A stretch of 64,000 nucleotides of DNA from Pseudomonas sp. NFR16. GTDB taxonomy: Bacteria > Pseudomonadota > Gammaproteobacteria > Pseudomonadales > Pseudomonadaceae. The DNA is taken from assembly GCF_900108875.1 (NCBI RefSeq), contig NZ_FNYJ01000006.1:248001-312000 (forward strand), given 5' to 3'. The translations under genes were made by a program, and so were the position numbers. A model generated the notes under the pieces. It was given only the letters and a program-made list of their open reading frames with translations, was not told the origin of the DNA and made no database searches. Position 1 is the first letter of the stretch. Each line of letters begins with the position of its first letter. Shown piece after piece: positions 45,289 to 54,009 of the stretch.

Positions 45289-45771
45289 ATGCCAAGCGTA
45301 GACATCAACCACTATCAAGATGGCGACTTTCTGGTCAATTACGAAGAGAAGGTCTTCGAGGATGTCAAAGCCGAGCCGGGCGAAAAAGCCCTGCTGACCT
45401 TCCATACCATCGCGTTCGAAGGGTCGATTGGCCTGGTCAACATGCTTCAGGCCAAGCGCCTGCTGCGTAAGGGTTTCGAAACCAAAGTGCTGCTCTACGG
45501 ACCTGGCGTGCAACTGGGTGTGCAACGTGGCTTCCCGACGCTGGGTGCCGAAGCGTTCCCAGGCCATCTGGCCGTGAACAACCAGATCAAGGCGTTCATG
45601 GCCGAAGGTGGCGAAGTCTACGCCTGCCGCTTCGCCTTGCAGGCACTGTACGGCCAGACCGAAAAAGCCCTGATCGAAGGCATTCGTCCGATCAACCCGC
45701 TGGACGTCATGGACCTGCGTCTGCTGATGCGCCGCGAGGGCGCAATGATCATCGATACCTGGACGGCCTGA
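45289..45771 (+). CDS. nitB: Nit1C protein NitB (MSMEG_0572/Sll0783 family)
   Basis: 160 residues of the nitrogen-starvation family that always accompanies Nit1 nitrilases. It resembles DsrE-like small subunits: GEKALLTFHTIAFEGSIGLV and KGFETKVLLYGPGVQLGVQR form alternating beta-alpha units, and a single Cys in VYACRFALQALYG could be functional. The reaction is unknown. CGGAG lies eight bases before the ATG. It is the first gene after the sigma54 promoter. A 107-bp repeat element separates it from nitC. Confidence 0.9.
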   Translation: MPSVDINHYQDGDFLVNYEEKVFEDVKAEPGEKALLTFHTIAFEGSIGLVNMLQAKRLLRKGFETKVLLYGPGVQLGVQRGFPTLGAEAFPGHLAVNNQIKAFMAEGGEVYACRFALQALYGQTEKALIEGIRPINPLDVMDLRLLMRREGAMIIDTWTA

Positions 45772-45780
45772 CTTCCCGGT

Positions 45781-45887
45781 GATCGTTCCCATGCTCTGCG
45801 TGGGAACGGGTCTCTGGACGCTCTGCGTCCTCTGAGTTGGCGCGGAGCGCCTGCAACGGCGTTCCCACGGGGACCGTGGGAACGATC
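45781..45887. repeat. 107-bp dispersed palindromic repeat, copy 2 (inside nit operon)
   Basis: It begins GATCGTTCCCATGCTCTGCG and ends GTGGGAACGATC, the same ends and the same 107-bp length as the element at 1332-1438. Internal hairpins (GGACGCTCTGCGTCC) are also conserved. It starts nine bases after the nitB stop. Confidence 0.85.
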
Positions 45888-45928
45888 AAGGAATTGATTC
45901 CCGAATCGCTGCAAATCCCGGTGGAAGC

Positions 45929-45943
45929 GAGCGTGCTCGCGAA
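45929..45943. repeat. REP-like sequence between nitB and nitC
   Basis: GAGCGTGCTCGCGAA differs at one base from GAGCCTGCTCGCGAA at 48081 and 62064. It lies inside a longer inverted repeat GGTGG...CCACC (45921-45955). Confidence 0.65.
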
Positions 45944-46008
45944 GAGGTCCGCCACCGCGCTGAACGAAGTGGCCTCCAGCACTTTTAACGAAACAACAGG
46001 ACAACCCC

Positions 46009-46986
46009 ATGACCATCATCCGCGCCGCCGCCGTTCAGTTCAGCCCCGTGCTTTACTCTCGCCAAGCCACTGTCGACAAACTGTGCAGCACGTTGCTGGC
46101 GCTGGGGCGCGAGGGTGTGCAGTTCGCGGTATTCCCGGAAACCGTGGTGCCGTACTACCCCTATTTCTCCTTCGTTCAGCCGCCATTCGCGATGGGCAAG
46201 GAACACCTGCAACTGCTGGAACAATCGGTCACCGTGCCTTCCGATGTCACCCGCCAGATCGGCGAAGCGTGCCGGGAAGCGGGCATCGTCGCGTCGATCG
46301 GTGTGAACGAGCGCGACGGCGGGACGATTTACAACGCGCAATTGCTGTTCGACGCCGACGGCACGCTGATTCAACACCGCCGCAAGATCACCCCGACCTA
46401 TCACGAGCGGATGGTCTGGGGGCAAGGCGACGGCTCCGGACTGCGCGCCGTCGACAGCGCGGTGGGTCGCATCGGCTCGCTGGCCTGCTGGGAGCATTAC
46501 AACCCGCTGGCGCGTTATGCCCTGATGGCCGACGGCGAGCAGATTCACGTGGCGATGTTTCCCGGCTCTCTGGTCGGCGACATTTTTGCCGAGCAGATCG
46601 AAGTCACCATCCGCCATCACGCACTCGAATCCGGCTGTTTCGTGGTCAACGCCACGGCGTGGCTGGATGCCGATCAACAGGGCCAGATCATGCAGGACAC
46701 GGGCTGTGCGCCGGGGCCGATTTCCGGCGGCTGCTTTACCGCCATCGTCTCGCCGGAAGGCAGATTGCTCGGCGAGCCCTTGAGAACGGGCGAGGGCTGG
46801 GTGATCGCCGACCTGGACCTGAAGTTGATCGACAAACGCAAACGCATGATGGACTCGGTCGGTCATTACAGCCGCCCCGAACTGCTCAGCCTGCTCATCG
46901 ACCGCACACCCACCGCCAGGCTCCATGAACGCGCGGCCCACCCGATGATCCCTGCACGCGAGGAGCTCGACCATGCAGACCAATGA
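46009..46986 (+). CDS. nitC: Nit1-type nitrilase NitC
   Basis: 325 residues of the carbon-nitrogen hydrolase superfamily, nitrilase branch 1. The catalytic triad is complete: Glu44 (VFPETVVPYYPYFSF), Lys126 (HRRKITPTYHE) and Cys160 (GSLACWEHYNPLARY). The Trp after Cys and YNPLARY mark true nitrilases, which convert nitriles to acids and ammonia without releasing an amide. In Nit1C clusters this enzyme is needed for cyanide assimilation, probably acting on cyanide-derived nitriles. AGGA lies ten bases before the start. The 3' end overlaps nitD by 14 bp. Confidence 0.96.
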   Translation: MTIIRAAAVQFSPVLYSRQATVDKLCSTLLALGREGVQFAVFPETVVPYYPYFSFVQPPFAMGKEHLQLLEQSVTVPSDVTRQIGEACREAGIVASIGVNERDGGTIYNAQLLFDADGTLIQHRRKITPTYHERMVWGQGDGSGLRAVDSAVGRIGSLACWEHYNPLARYALMADGEQIHVAMFPGSLVGDIFAEQIEVTIRHHALESGCFVVNATAWLDADQQGQIMQDTGCAPGPISGGCFTAIVSPEGRLLGEPLRTGEGWVIADLDLKLIDKRKRMMDSVGHYSRPELLSLLIDRTPTARLHERAAHPMIPAREELDHADQ

Positions 46987-48055
46987 ATTGCTCGCCGAAC
47001 TGCAATGCCATGGCGTGCGCTGGCCAGCAGCGCAGAACGGCCTTTCCCGGCAGGGCGGCGCTGGCCCCTCGGACCACAAGGCGCTGACCTTCGGCGATCG
47101 GACCATGATGGTGCCGATCCTCAATCAGGCCTCGCAGAGCTCGCCGTATCAGGCTCAACCGAGCGAGGACGGCAGCCTGGCGCTGATCTTCCGCGAAGGG
47201 TTGCAGGTCGGTCAGGTGAAGATGCCCGGCGTGCCGAACTTCTATGGGCTGAGCACCGCCGACGGCATTCCCTACTGGAAGATCGCCACCTTGCACAGCG
47301 CCGATGTGCTGGCGACCACCGTGCTGCAACACTGCATCCGCTTCAACGATCGCAGCACCTCGTGTCAGTTCTGCGCCATCGGCCAGTCACTGGCGGCGGG
47401 CAAGACCATCGCCCGCAAGCGCCCGCAGCAACTGGCCGAAGTGGCGAAGGCGGCCGTGCAGCTCGACGGCGTCAAACACATGGTCATGACCACGGGCACA
47501 CCGCAGACGCCCGATCGCGGCGCGGCGATCCTGTGTGAATCAGCCGCCGCCGTGACCGCCGCGGTCGACCTGCCGATCCAGGCGCAGTGTGAGCCGCCGG
47601 ACGATGACATCTGGTTCCAGCGCTTGCAGGACAGCGGCGTGGTGTCGCTGGGCATGCACCTGGAAGCGGTCACCGATGAAGTGCGCCAGCGCATCATGCC
47701 GGGCAAGGCGGAGGTGCCGCTGAGCCGCTATTTCGAAGCGTTCGAAGCCGCCGTCAACGTGTTTGGGCGCGGCCAGGTCAGCACCTACATTCTGGCCGGG
47801 CTGGGCGACAGTGAAGCGGCGATCACCGAGATGAGCGAGCGCCTCAGCGCGTTGGGCGTTTACCCGTTCGTGGTGCCATTCGTGCCCATCGACGGGACGC
47901 CGCTGGCCCATCACCCGAAACCCGACAGCGCGATGATGGCGCGCCTGTACCCGCAGATCGGCGAGAGCCTGCGTCGGCACGGTCTGCACTCGGAAAATAT
48001 CAACGCGGGCTGTGCCAAATGCGGTGCGTGCTCGGCGCTGAAGAATCACGAATAG
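46973..48055 (+). CDS. nitD: Nit1C radical SAM protein NitD (MSMEG_0568 family)
   Basis: 360 residues, a radical SAM-type barrel of the Nit1C-specific family. The expected cluster motif appears as C121-X9-C131-X2-C134 (ending TSCQFC), not the common CX3CX2C. A second Cys set at the C-terminus is AGCAKCGACSAL. The TTGTPQTPDRGAAIL segment and PIQAQCEPPDDDIWF follow the barrel strands. The reaction is unknown. GAGGAG eight bases before ATG 46973 lies inside nitC, so the two are translationally linked. The next gene is separated by a REP-containing gap. Confidence 0.93.
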   Translation: MQTNELLAELQCHGVRWPAAQNGLSRQGGAGPSDHKALTFGDRTMMVPILNQASQSSPYQAQPSEDGSLALIFREGLQVGQVKMPGVPNFYGLSTADGIPYWKIATLHSADVLATTVLQHCIRFNDRSTSCQFCAIGQSLAAGKTIARKRPQQLAEVAKAAVQLDGVKHMVMTTGTPQTPDRGAAILCESAAAVTAAVDLPIQAQCEPPDDDIWFQRLQDSGVVSLGMHLEAVTDEVRQRIMPGKAEVPLSRYFEAFEAAVNVFGRGQVSTYILAGLGDSEAAITEMSERLSALGVYPFVVPFVPIDGTPLAHHPKPDSAMMARLYPQIGESLRRHGLHSENINAGCAKCGACSALKNHE

Positions 48056-48080
48056 AACGTCGCCACGCCTGATAACAGGT

Positions 48081-48151
48081 GAGCCTGCTCGCGAACGGGT
48101 TTGTCCAGTGGGCCTCCTATTGAAGGCTCTGAAGCTTTCGCCAGCACGCTC
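48081..48151. repeat. Inverted REP pair between nitD and nitE
   Basis: GAGCCTGCTCGCGAA (48081-48095) is paired with TTCGCCAGCACGCTC (48137-48151), an inverted copy with two mismatches, 41 bp apart. The 15-base unit recurs exactly at 62064-62078. Confidence 0.75.
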
Positions 48152-48204
48152 GCGTGCACAGGAACGGGCCCGTACTTGAGACATTTGAATCTGGGAGACG
48201 GATC

Positions 48205-48765
48205 ATGCAAAACCTGGCCTTTGCCCTCGTCGACAGCACGTTCGAGCCTTTTCGGGCTGGCGAACTGGTCGTCAAGCCTGCGACCGAAAACTGGGAAAAG
48301 CAGGCGTACTTCGCCCTGCGTCGCTCGGTGTTTTCCGATGAGCAACAACTGCTGCCGCAGGACAAGGACAGCCACGACTTCCAGGCCATTGCCATTGTCG
48401 CGCTGGCCGGCAGTTGCGGCATGGCCGATCAAGTGGTGGGCGCGGTTCGCATCTACCAGCCCGAACCCGGCCTCTGGTTCGGCGGGCGGCTGTGCGTGGC
48501 CCAGCCTTATCGCCGGCACAGCATGATCGGCAAGGCGCTGGTCAATGAAGCCGTGTCGCGGGCCAAAGAGCTCGGTTGCCAGGTATTCCGCGCCACCGTA
48601 CAGGCGCCCAACGAAGGGTATTTCCAGGCGCTGCAATGGCAGACACTCGACCATCTGCAGTTGCTCGGCCAGCCCCACTGCCTGATGCAGGCGGATCTGG
48701 CGAGCTATCCGCTGATGCCGCGTCAGGTTTCGCTGCGCGCCTTGAGGGTGACTCGCCATGGCTGA
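48205..48765 (+). CDS. nitE: Nit1C GNAT acetyltransferase NitE (MSMEG_0567 family)
   Basis: 186 residues with a GNAT core: strand WFGGRLCVAQPYRRH and the acetyl-CoA loop RRHSMIGKALVNEAV. QVFRATVQAPNEGYFQALQW is the final strand and helix. An N-terminal extension (KQAYFALRRSVFSDEQQLL) is typical of the family linked to Nit1 nitrilase. The start at 48205 is set by GGGAG; an upstream in-frame ATG at 48154 has no site. The stop overlaps the nitF start, indicating coupling. The acceptor is unknown. Confidence 0.91.
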   Translation: MQNLAFALVDSTFEPFRAGELVVKPATENWEKQAYFALRRSVFSDEQQLLPQDKDSHDFQAIAIVALAGSCGMADQVVGAVRIYQPEPGLWFGGRLCVAQPYRRHSMIGKALVNEAVSRAKELGCQVFRATVQAPNEGYFQALQWQTLDHLQLLGQPHCLMQADLASYPLMPRQVSLRALRVTRHG

Positions 48766-49798
48766 CTCATTGGATTTGACTGCGCTGTTGCAGACGCTGC
48801 GCAGCACCCCGGCGATGCTGTCCAAACAGGCAATCCAGCAGCCGGCCGCTGTTCTGGGAGCGACGCCGAAAACCCTTTCACGGGCCGAGCTCTATGCGCT
48901 GCCGGGTGACGACACTGCAGCGATTGCCTGCGGCGACCACTTCCAGTTGCTGGCGATCGAGGGCATGTTGCCGGACTTCGTCAAGGCGGCACCCTGGTTC
49001 GCCGGCTGGTCGGCGGTGATGGCCAATGTCAGCGACATCACTGCCATGGGCGGTCGCGCGACAGCGGTGGTGAACGCGTACTGGCACCACGACGACACCG
49101 GAGCGCAGGAGATCCTCGCCGGTATCCGCGCGGCGTGCCAAGCCTACGGCCTGATGCTTGCCGGCGGCCACACCAGCCTTGCGCACGGCAATCCGTCGGC
49201 GCTGGCGGTGGCGATCACCGGTGTCGCCAGCAAGCTGCTCTCGACCTTTCATGTCAGGCCCGGTCAGGTCATCGCCATGGCGGTGGACCTCGAAGGCTAT
49301 TGGCACGCCGACAGCACGTACTGGAAAGCCTTCGAAGGCGTTCCCGCCGAGCGCCTGCGCAGCAAGCTCGAAGTGCTGCCGCGCCTGGCAGAAGCACAGC
49401 TGCTGCATGCGGCCAAGGACATCAGCAATGCCGGCGTGCTCGGCAGCCTGCTGATGCTGCTGGAAACCACCGGCTGCGGCGGCGATATCGACCTGCTGCA
49501 GTTGCCATGCCCGTCGGATGCCGGCTTGGCTTTCGACTGGGCGCGCTGGCTGCAGGTGTTTCCCAGCTACGGCTTTCTCATGACGCTGGATGAGGTCGAC
49601 TGGCCGAACGTGCAGGCCGCGTTCGCCTTTGAAGGGCTGCGCTGCGAGCGCATCGGTCATGTCACCGACACGGCCGAGCTCAGCGTTCAGCATGGCCTGC
49701 AGCGCCGTACGTTCTGGGACCTCAAGCAACAGCCGTTCACCGGATTCGGCTATGCCGATCTCGACCTCTCACCCTTGTCCGCTACCCAGGAGCACTGA
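48758..49798 (+). CDS. nitF: Nit1C AIR-synthase-like protein NitF (sll0787 family)
   Basis: 346 residues related to PurM/AIR synthase-like ATP enzymes such as thiamine-phosphate kinase and HypE. GDDTAAIACGDHFQLLAIEG near the N-terminus carries the metal-binding acidic motif. GWSAVMANVSDITAMGGRATAVV (motif NVSDITAMGG) and LMLAGGHTSL form the ATP site. DISNAGVLGSLLMLLETTGCG is the C-terminal domain signature. It overlaps nitE by eight bases. It probably activates a small molecule by phosphorylation within the Nit1C pathway; the substrate is not known. Confidence 0.92.
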   Translation: MADSLDLTALLQTLRSTPAMLSKQAIQQPAAVLGATPKTLSRAELYALPGDDTAAIACGDHFQLLAIEGMLPDFVKAAPWFAGWSAVMANVSDITAMGGRATAVVNAYWHHDDTGAQEILAGIRAACQAYGLMLAGGHTSLAHGNPSALAVAITGVASKLLSTFHVRPGQVIAMAVDLEGYWHADSTYWKAFEGVPAERLRSKLEVLPRLAEAQLLHAAKDISNAGVLGSLLMLLETTGCGGDIDLLQLPCPSDAGLAFDWARWLQVFPSYGFLMTLDEVDWPNVQAAFAFEGLRCERIGHVTDTAELSVQHGLQRRTFWDLKQQPFTGFGYADLDLSPLSATQEH

Positions 49799-49799
49799 C

Positions 49800-50120
49800 A
49801 TGCCCGCCGTCAATTTCAAGATTCGCTGGCCTAACGGCAAAGAAGCCGCCGGCTATTCGCCATCGACTGTGATCTACGAACACTTGCAGGAAGGCGCCAG
49901 TTATCCGCTGGCCGACTTTCTCGCCCGGATCGAAGGCGGCCTGAACAACGCTTCCGAGCGGGTGAAGCAGGTCAAGGGGTTCTACTGCAGTTCGGCAATG
50001 GACACCCTCAGCATGCTCAAAGGGCAGGCTCATTATCAGGAAGACGGGCCAGTGCAGATCCTGAGCATGCGTACCGAAGGCGGCGGCCGGTTAACCGGTG
50101 CGGGCTGGAGTTCTTTTTAG
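49800..50120 (+). CDS. nitG: Nit1C small protein NitG (MSMEG_0570 family)
   Basis: 106 residues of a small family that occurs with Nit1 nitrilases. Recognisable parts are IRWPNGKEAAGYSPSTVI at the N-terminus, YPLADFLARIEGGLNNASER in the middle and a single Cys in VKGFYCSSAMDTLSMLKGQA. AGGAG lies eight bases before ATG 49800. It follows nitF with a one-base gap. No enzyme activity is established; binding or redox roles are possible. Confidence 0.9.
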   Translation: MPAVNFKIRWPNGKEAAGYSPSTVIYEHLQEGASYPLADFLARIEGGLNNASERVKQVKGFYCSSAMDTLSMLKGQAHYQEDGPVQILSMRTEGGGRLTGAGWSSF

Positions 50121-50253
50121 TCTGCCTTTCACTCGGCATTTTTGATCTGAACCGGGCCTTGTACGTACGGGCGCTTTGCTCAGCCTGCGTATGAAGCCCT
50201 CGCCATTCCATCGATGTTTGCCCTACACAGTGCATCTCCCGGAGACCCCGACC

Positions 50254-51540
50254 ATGCCCAGCTCAATCACTCCCCTCAAAATTCCTCACCACAGTGTGAT
50301 CATCGTTGGTGGCGGGCAGGCCGGGTTGTCCGCCAGCTACTACCTGCAGCAGCAGGGCGTGGACCATCTGGTGCTGGAAAAACACAGCCTGACCCACACC
50401 TGGCGCAATCAGCGCTGGGATGCATTCAGTCTGGTGACGCCCAACTGGCAGTGTGCGCTGCCGGGGTATCGCTACAGCGAAGAGCATGGTGGCAAGGACC
50501 CTCACGGGTTCATGAAGAAGGACGAAATCAATGATTACCTCGCCGGCTTCGTCAACGCCGTCAACGCGCCGGTGCGAGAAGGCGTTGCCGTCAAGCGGGT
50601 GGTGCCGCGGGCGGCGGGTGGTTTTGAGGTGCATACATCTCAAGGCGAATTCACGGCCGATCAGGTGATCTGTGCTTCCGGCGGCTATCACACGCCGATC
50701 ATTCCGCGTCTGGCCGAGCGGCTCCCCGCCGGCATCACGCAGATTCATTCCGAGCAGTACCGCAATCCGCAGGCCCTGCCAGAGGGCAACGTTCTGGTGG
50801 TGGGGTCGGGGCAGTCGGGGGCGCAGATCGCCGAGGATCTGCACCTGGCCGGACGCAAGGTGTACCTGGCCGTGGGCGACGCCCCGCGCTGCGCGCGCTT
50901 CTACCGTGGCAAGGATGTGGTCGACTGGCTGGCGCAGATGGGCTACTACCAGATCGGCGTCGACACCCATCCGTTGCGCGAAGGCGTGCGCGACAACACC
51001 AACCATTACGTCACCGGGCGTGATGGTGGCCGCGACATCGATCTGCGCAAGTTCGCCCTGGAAGGCATGGAGTTGTTCGGCCGACTGAATGATCTGCACG
51101 GCGAGACATTGCAATTCTCGGGCAACCTGCGCGAGAGCCTGGACAGCGCCGATGCCGTCTATAACCGGATCAACGGCTCCATCGACAAATACATCGCCGA
51201 GCAAGGCATCGACGCGCCGGAAGGCGGACGCTATGAGCCGGTGTGGACACCTGAGCAGGAACGCCACACCTTGAATCTGGCCGAGCAGGGCATCACCAGC
51301 ATCATCTGGTGCATCGGCTTCACGCCGGATTTCACCTGGGTCGAGGCGCCGGTGTTCAATGGCCGTGGTCATCCGGGCCATGTGCGCGGCGTGACCACGC
51401 AGCCGGGTCTGTATTTCCTCGGGCTGCCGTGGCTGTACACCTGGGGATCGGGGCGTTTCTCAGGCGTGGCGCGGGATGCGGAGTACGTGGTCGAGCACAT
51501 CGTCGGCGCGGTTGAAGAGCGTAAGGTCGCCAATCGCTGA
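50254..51540 (+). CDS. nitH: Nit1C flavin-dependent oxidoreductase NitH (MSMEG_0569 family)
   Basis: 428 residues of the flavin-monooxygenase/trimethylamine oxygenase-like fold. The FAD site is SVIIVGGGQAGLSASYYL, the NADPH site is NVLVVGSGQSGAQIAEDL, and between them lies HTWRNQRWDAFSLVTPNW. The last domain has GSGRFSGVARDAEYV. It is the final gene of the cluster, and relatives are always flanked by Nit1 genes. The start at 50254 follows GGAG; a longer frame begins inside the 133-bp gap after nitG. It probably oxidises a nitrogenous intermediate with O2. Confidence 0.93.
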   Translation: MPSSITPLKIPHHSVIIVGGGQAGLSASYYLQQQGVDHLVLEKHSLTHTWRNQRWDAFSLVTPNWQCALPGYRYSEEHGGKDPHGFMKKDEINDYLAGFVNAVNAPVREGVAVKRVVPRAAGGFEVHTSQGEFTADQVICASGGYHTPIIPRLAERLPAGITQIHSEQYRNPQALPEGNVLVVGSGQSGAQIAEDLHLAGRKVYLAVGDAPRCARFYRGKDVVDWLAQMGYYQIGVDTHPLREGVRDNTNHYVTGRDGGRDIDLRKFALEGMELFGRLNDLHGETLQFSGNLRESLDSADAVYNRINGSIDKYIAEQGIDAPEGGRYEPVWTPEQERHTLNLAEQGITSIIWCIGFTPDFTWVEAPVFNGRGHPGHVRGVTTQPGLYFLGLPWLYTWGSGRFSGVARDAEYVVEHIVGAVEERKVANR

Positions 51541-51731
51541 GTGCTGTCGGCGGCATGGACGCGGGGCGTCCTGTTATCGGCAGGGCGCCGTCTGCCATTC
51601 CTGAATGTCGCCGAGCTATCAGCTGTCAAGGATGGGCCGCCCTGAGTGCGCGAACCGCCGCTCATCTGCCAATGCCCGGTTTCACCCTTGACGATCATTT
51701 GTAACGGGACAATACTTCGCGCAGATTCATA

Positions 51732-51744
51732 TAGATGACTAGAT
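51732..51744 (+). promoter_or_regulatory. Direct repeat upstream of the GntR gene
   Basis: TAGAT repeats with an 8-base period (TAGATGACTAGAT) 24-36 bp before the regulator's ATG. GntR/HutC sites are often TAGA-rich, so autoregulation is plausible. Confidence 0.3.
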
Positions 51745-51767
51745 AAATACAAGAGCGAAGCGCCTCC

Positions 51768-52499
51768 ATGAACCGTCTTTCGAGTGATGTCCGCCTGCCG
51801 CTTTACCAACGCCTGCGCGATCAACTGGCTGAGCAGATCGCCAACAACCGCTGGCGCCCGGGTGAAGCCATCCCCACCGAAGCTGCCTTGTCCAGCGAAT
51901 ATTGCCTGTCCACCGGCACTGTGCGCAAAGCCATCGACATGCTGGTCAACGAGCATATCCTGGAACGCCAACAGGGCCGAGGCACGTTCATTCGTCGGCC
52001 GCAGTTTCAATCTTCACTGTTTCGCTTCTTCCGCTTTCAGGGGCTGGCCGGTGAGCGTCAGGTGCCGGAGAGCCGCATTCTGTCCATCGAGCCGATGAGC
52101 GCGCCGTCCGCGGTTTCTCAGGCCCTTGGCCTGTCGCTGGACGCCCCGGTGATTCGCATGATCCGCCTGCGTCTGCTCGATGCGCAACCGGTATTGGCCG
52201 AAGAGATCTGGTTGCCGCAGGTGCAGTTCCAGACGTTGCTGGAAACCGATCTGAGTCAGCATGGCCCGCTGCTGTATCCCATTTACGAAGAACTCTGCGG
52301 TCAGGTCGTGGCGTACGCCGAAGAGAGCCTCACCGCCGAGGCCGTCAATGATGTGCACGGGCGCCTGTTGCAGGTGCCGGCCGGCAGCCCGGTGGTGGTG
52401 ATCGAGCGTCTGGCCCGCAACTACGCCGGTGAGCCTCTGGAATGGCGCCGCTCTCGCGGGCACGCCAGCCATTTTCGTTACAGCGTCGATATCAGATAA
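51768..52499 (+). CDS. GntR family regulator with UTRA effector domain
   Basis: 243 residues, HutC subfamily. The winged helix runs PLYQRLRDQLAEQIANNRWR, PGEAIPTEAALSSEYCLSTG, TVRKAIDMLVNEHILERQQG. The UTRA ligand-binding domain follows, with ILSIEPMSAPSAVSQALGL and VLAEEIWLPQVQFQTLLETD. Such regulators respond to sugar- or acid-type effectors. It sits just upstream of an MFS transporter and an amidohydrolase on the same strand and is likely to regulate them. Confidence 0.92.
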   Translation: MNRLSSDVRLPLYQRLRDQLAEQIANNRWRPGEAIPTEAALSSEYCLSTGTVRKAIDMLVNEHILERQQGRGTFIRRPQFQSSLFRFFRFQGLAGERQVPESRILSIEPMSAPSAVSQALGLSLDAPVIRMIRLRLLDAQPVLAEEIWLPQVQFQTLLETDLSQHGPLLYPIYEELCGQVVAYAEESLTAEAVNDVHGRLLQVPAGSPVVVIERLARNYAGEPLEWRRSRGHASHFRYSVDIR

Positions 52500-52651
52500 C
52501 CCGACACACCCTTTACCGTCGACCGCTGCCCTGCGGGAGTGAGCCAGCTCAATCCCGCAGGGCAGCGAGCGGCTCATGCTTTCAAGCCAACCTGCCACCC
52601 AGAGCAGGCTCCACAACAACTGCCGCATCACAACGTATAAGGACAAGAACC

Positions 52652-53941
52652 ATGTTCAACTGGTATCGCCAAGTCACTCCTCGGGAGCGCAAGACGTTCT
52701 GGGCCTGTTTCGGCGGATGGTCGCTGGACGCCCTTGAAGTTCAAATGTTCGGCCTCGCCATCCCCGCGCTGATCGCTGCGTTCGCCCTGAGCAAAGGTGA
52801 TGCGGGACTGATCAGCGGCGTGACGCTGATCACCTCGGCGCTGGGCGGCTGGGTCGGCGGCACGCTGTCGGACCGTTACGGTCGCGTGCGCACCCTGCAG
52901 TGGACGATCCTCTGGTTCTCGTTCTTCACCTTTCTCTCGGCGTTCGTCACCGGCTTCCACTCGCTGTTGATCGTCAAGGCGCTGCAGGGCTTCGGCATCG
53001 GCGGCGAATGGGCGGCGGGCGCGGTGCTGATGGCCGAAACCATCAACCCCAAATACCGCGGCAAGGTCATGGGCACCGTGCAGAGCGCCTGGGCCGTAGG
53101 TTGGGGCCTGGCGGTGGGCGTGTTCACCCTGATCTACTCGTTCGTGCCGCAAGACATGGCGTGGCGAGTGATGTTTCTGGTCGGCCTGCTGCCGTCGCTG
53201 CTGATCATCTGGGTGCGTCGCAATGTCGAGGAGCCGGACAGCTTCCAGCGCCTGCAGAAAACCAACGCCATCCCGCAGAACTTCTTCAAATCGCTGGCAG
53301 GCATTTTCCGCCCTGAACTGCTTCGCGTCACGCTGCTCGGCGGCCTGTTGGGACTGGGCGCACACGGCGGTTATCACGCGGTGATGACCTGGCTGCCCAC
53401 GTTCCTCAAGACCGAACGCAACCTGTCGGTGCTCAACTCCGGCGGGTACCTGGCCGTCATCATTTTCGCGTTCTGGTGCGGTTGCGTGGCCAGCGGCTTT
53501 TTGATCGACCGCATCGGCCGCCGCATGAACATCGTGCTGTTTGCCCTGTGCTGCGTGATCACCGTGCAGTGCTACGTGTTCCTGCCGTTGACCAACACCC
53601 AGATGCTGTTCCTGGGCTTCCCGCTGGGCTTCTTTGCCGCCGGCATTCCGGCCAGCCTCGGCGCGCTGTTCAACGAACTGTACCCGGCCGATGTGCGCGG
53701 TGCCGGAGTGGGCTTCTGCTACAACTTCGGTCGCGTGCTGTCCTCGGTATTCCCGTTCCTGGTCGGCCACATGAGTGAGTCGATGTCGCTGGGTTCCGCC
53801 ATTGGCATCGACGCAGGCATCGCCTACGGCGTGGCCGTGATCGCCGCCGTGTGCCTGCCGGAAACCCGTGGCCGCAGCCTGGAAGACAGCGCCGCTGCCG
53901 CACAGGATTCGACCGGTCGCAAAGAGGCCGCCAGCGCCTGA
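52652..53941 (+). CDS. MFS transporter, metabolite:H+ symporter type
   Basis: 429 residues with twelve membrane segments of the MHS branch, related to aromatic-acid and organic-acid importers. Typical stretches are GGTLSDRYGRVRTLQWTIL in loop 2-3 (motif A), QGFGIGGEWAAGAVLMAET in helix 4, and PADVRGAGVGFCYNFGRVLS in the C-terminal half. AAGGA lies eight bases before ATG 52652. The first helix ends QMFGLAIPAL. It is followed by the amidohydrolase gene, so it probably imports the substrate of a small catabolic pathway. Confidence 0.93.
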   Translation: MFNWYRQVTPRERKTFWACFGGWSLDALEVQMFGLAIPALIAAFALSKGDAGLISGVTLITSALGGWVGGTLSDRYGRVRTLQWTILWFSFFTFLSAFVTGFHSLLIVKALQGFGIGGEWAAGAVLMAETINPKYRGKVMGTVQSAWAVGWGLAVGVFTLIYSFVPQDMAWRVMFLVGLLPSLLIIWVRRNVEEPDSFQRLQKTNAIPQNFFKSLAGIFRPELLRVTLLGGLLGLGAHGGYHAVMTWLPTFLKTERNLSVLNSGGYLAVIIFAFWCGCVASGFLIDRIGRRMNIVLFALCCVITVQCYVFLPLTNTQMLFLGFPLGFFAAGIPASLGALFNELYPADVRGAGVGFCYNFGRVLSSVFPFLVGHMSESMSLGSAIGIDAGIAYGVAVIAAVCLPETRGRSLEDSAAAAQDSTGRKEAASA

Positions 53942-54009
53942 TGTTCCCTCCTGCGCGGCAGCCTGAGGCTGGCTTCAGGACGCCGCGCGATTTTCGATAG
54001 ATGAGACCC

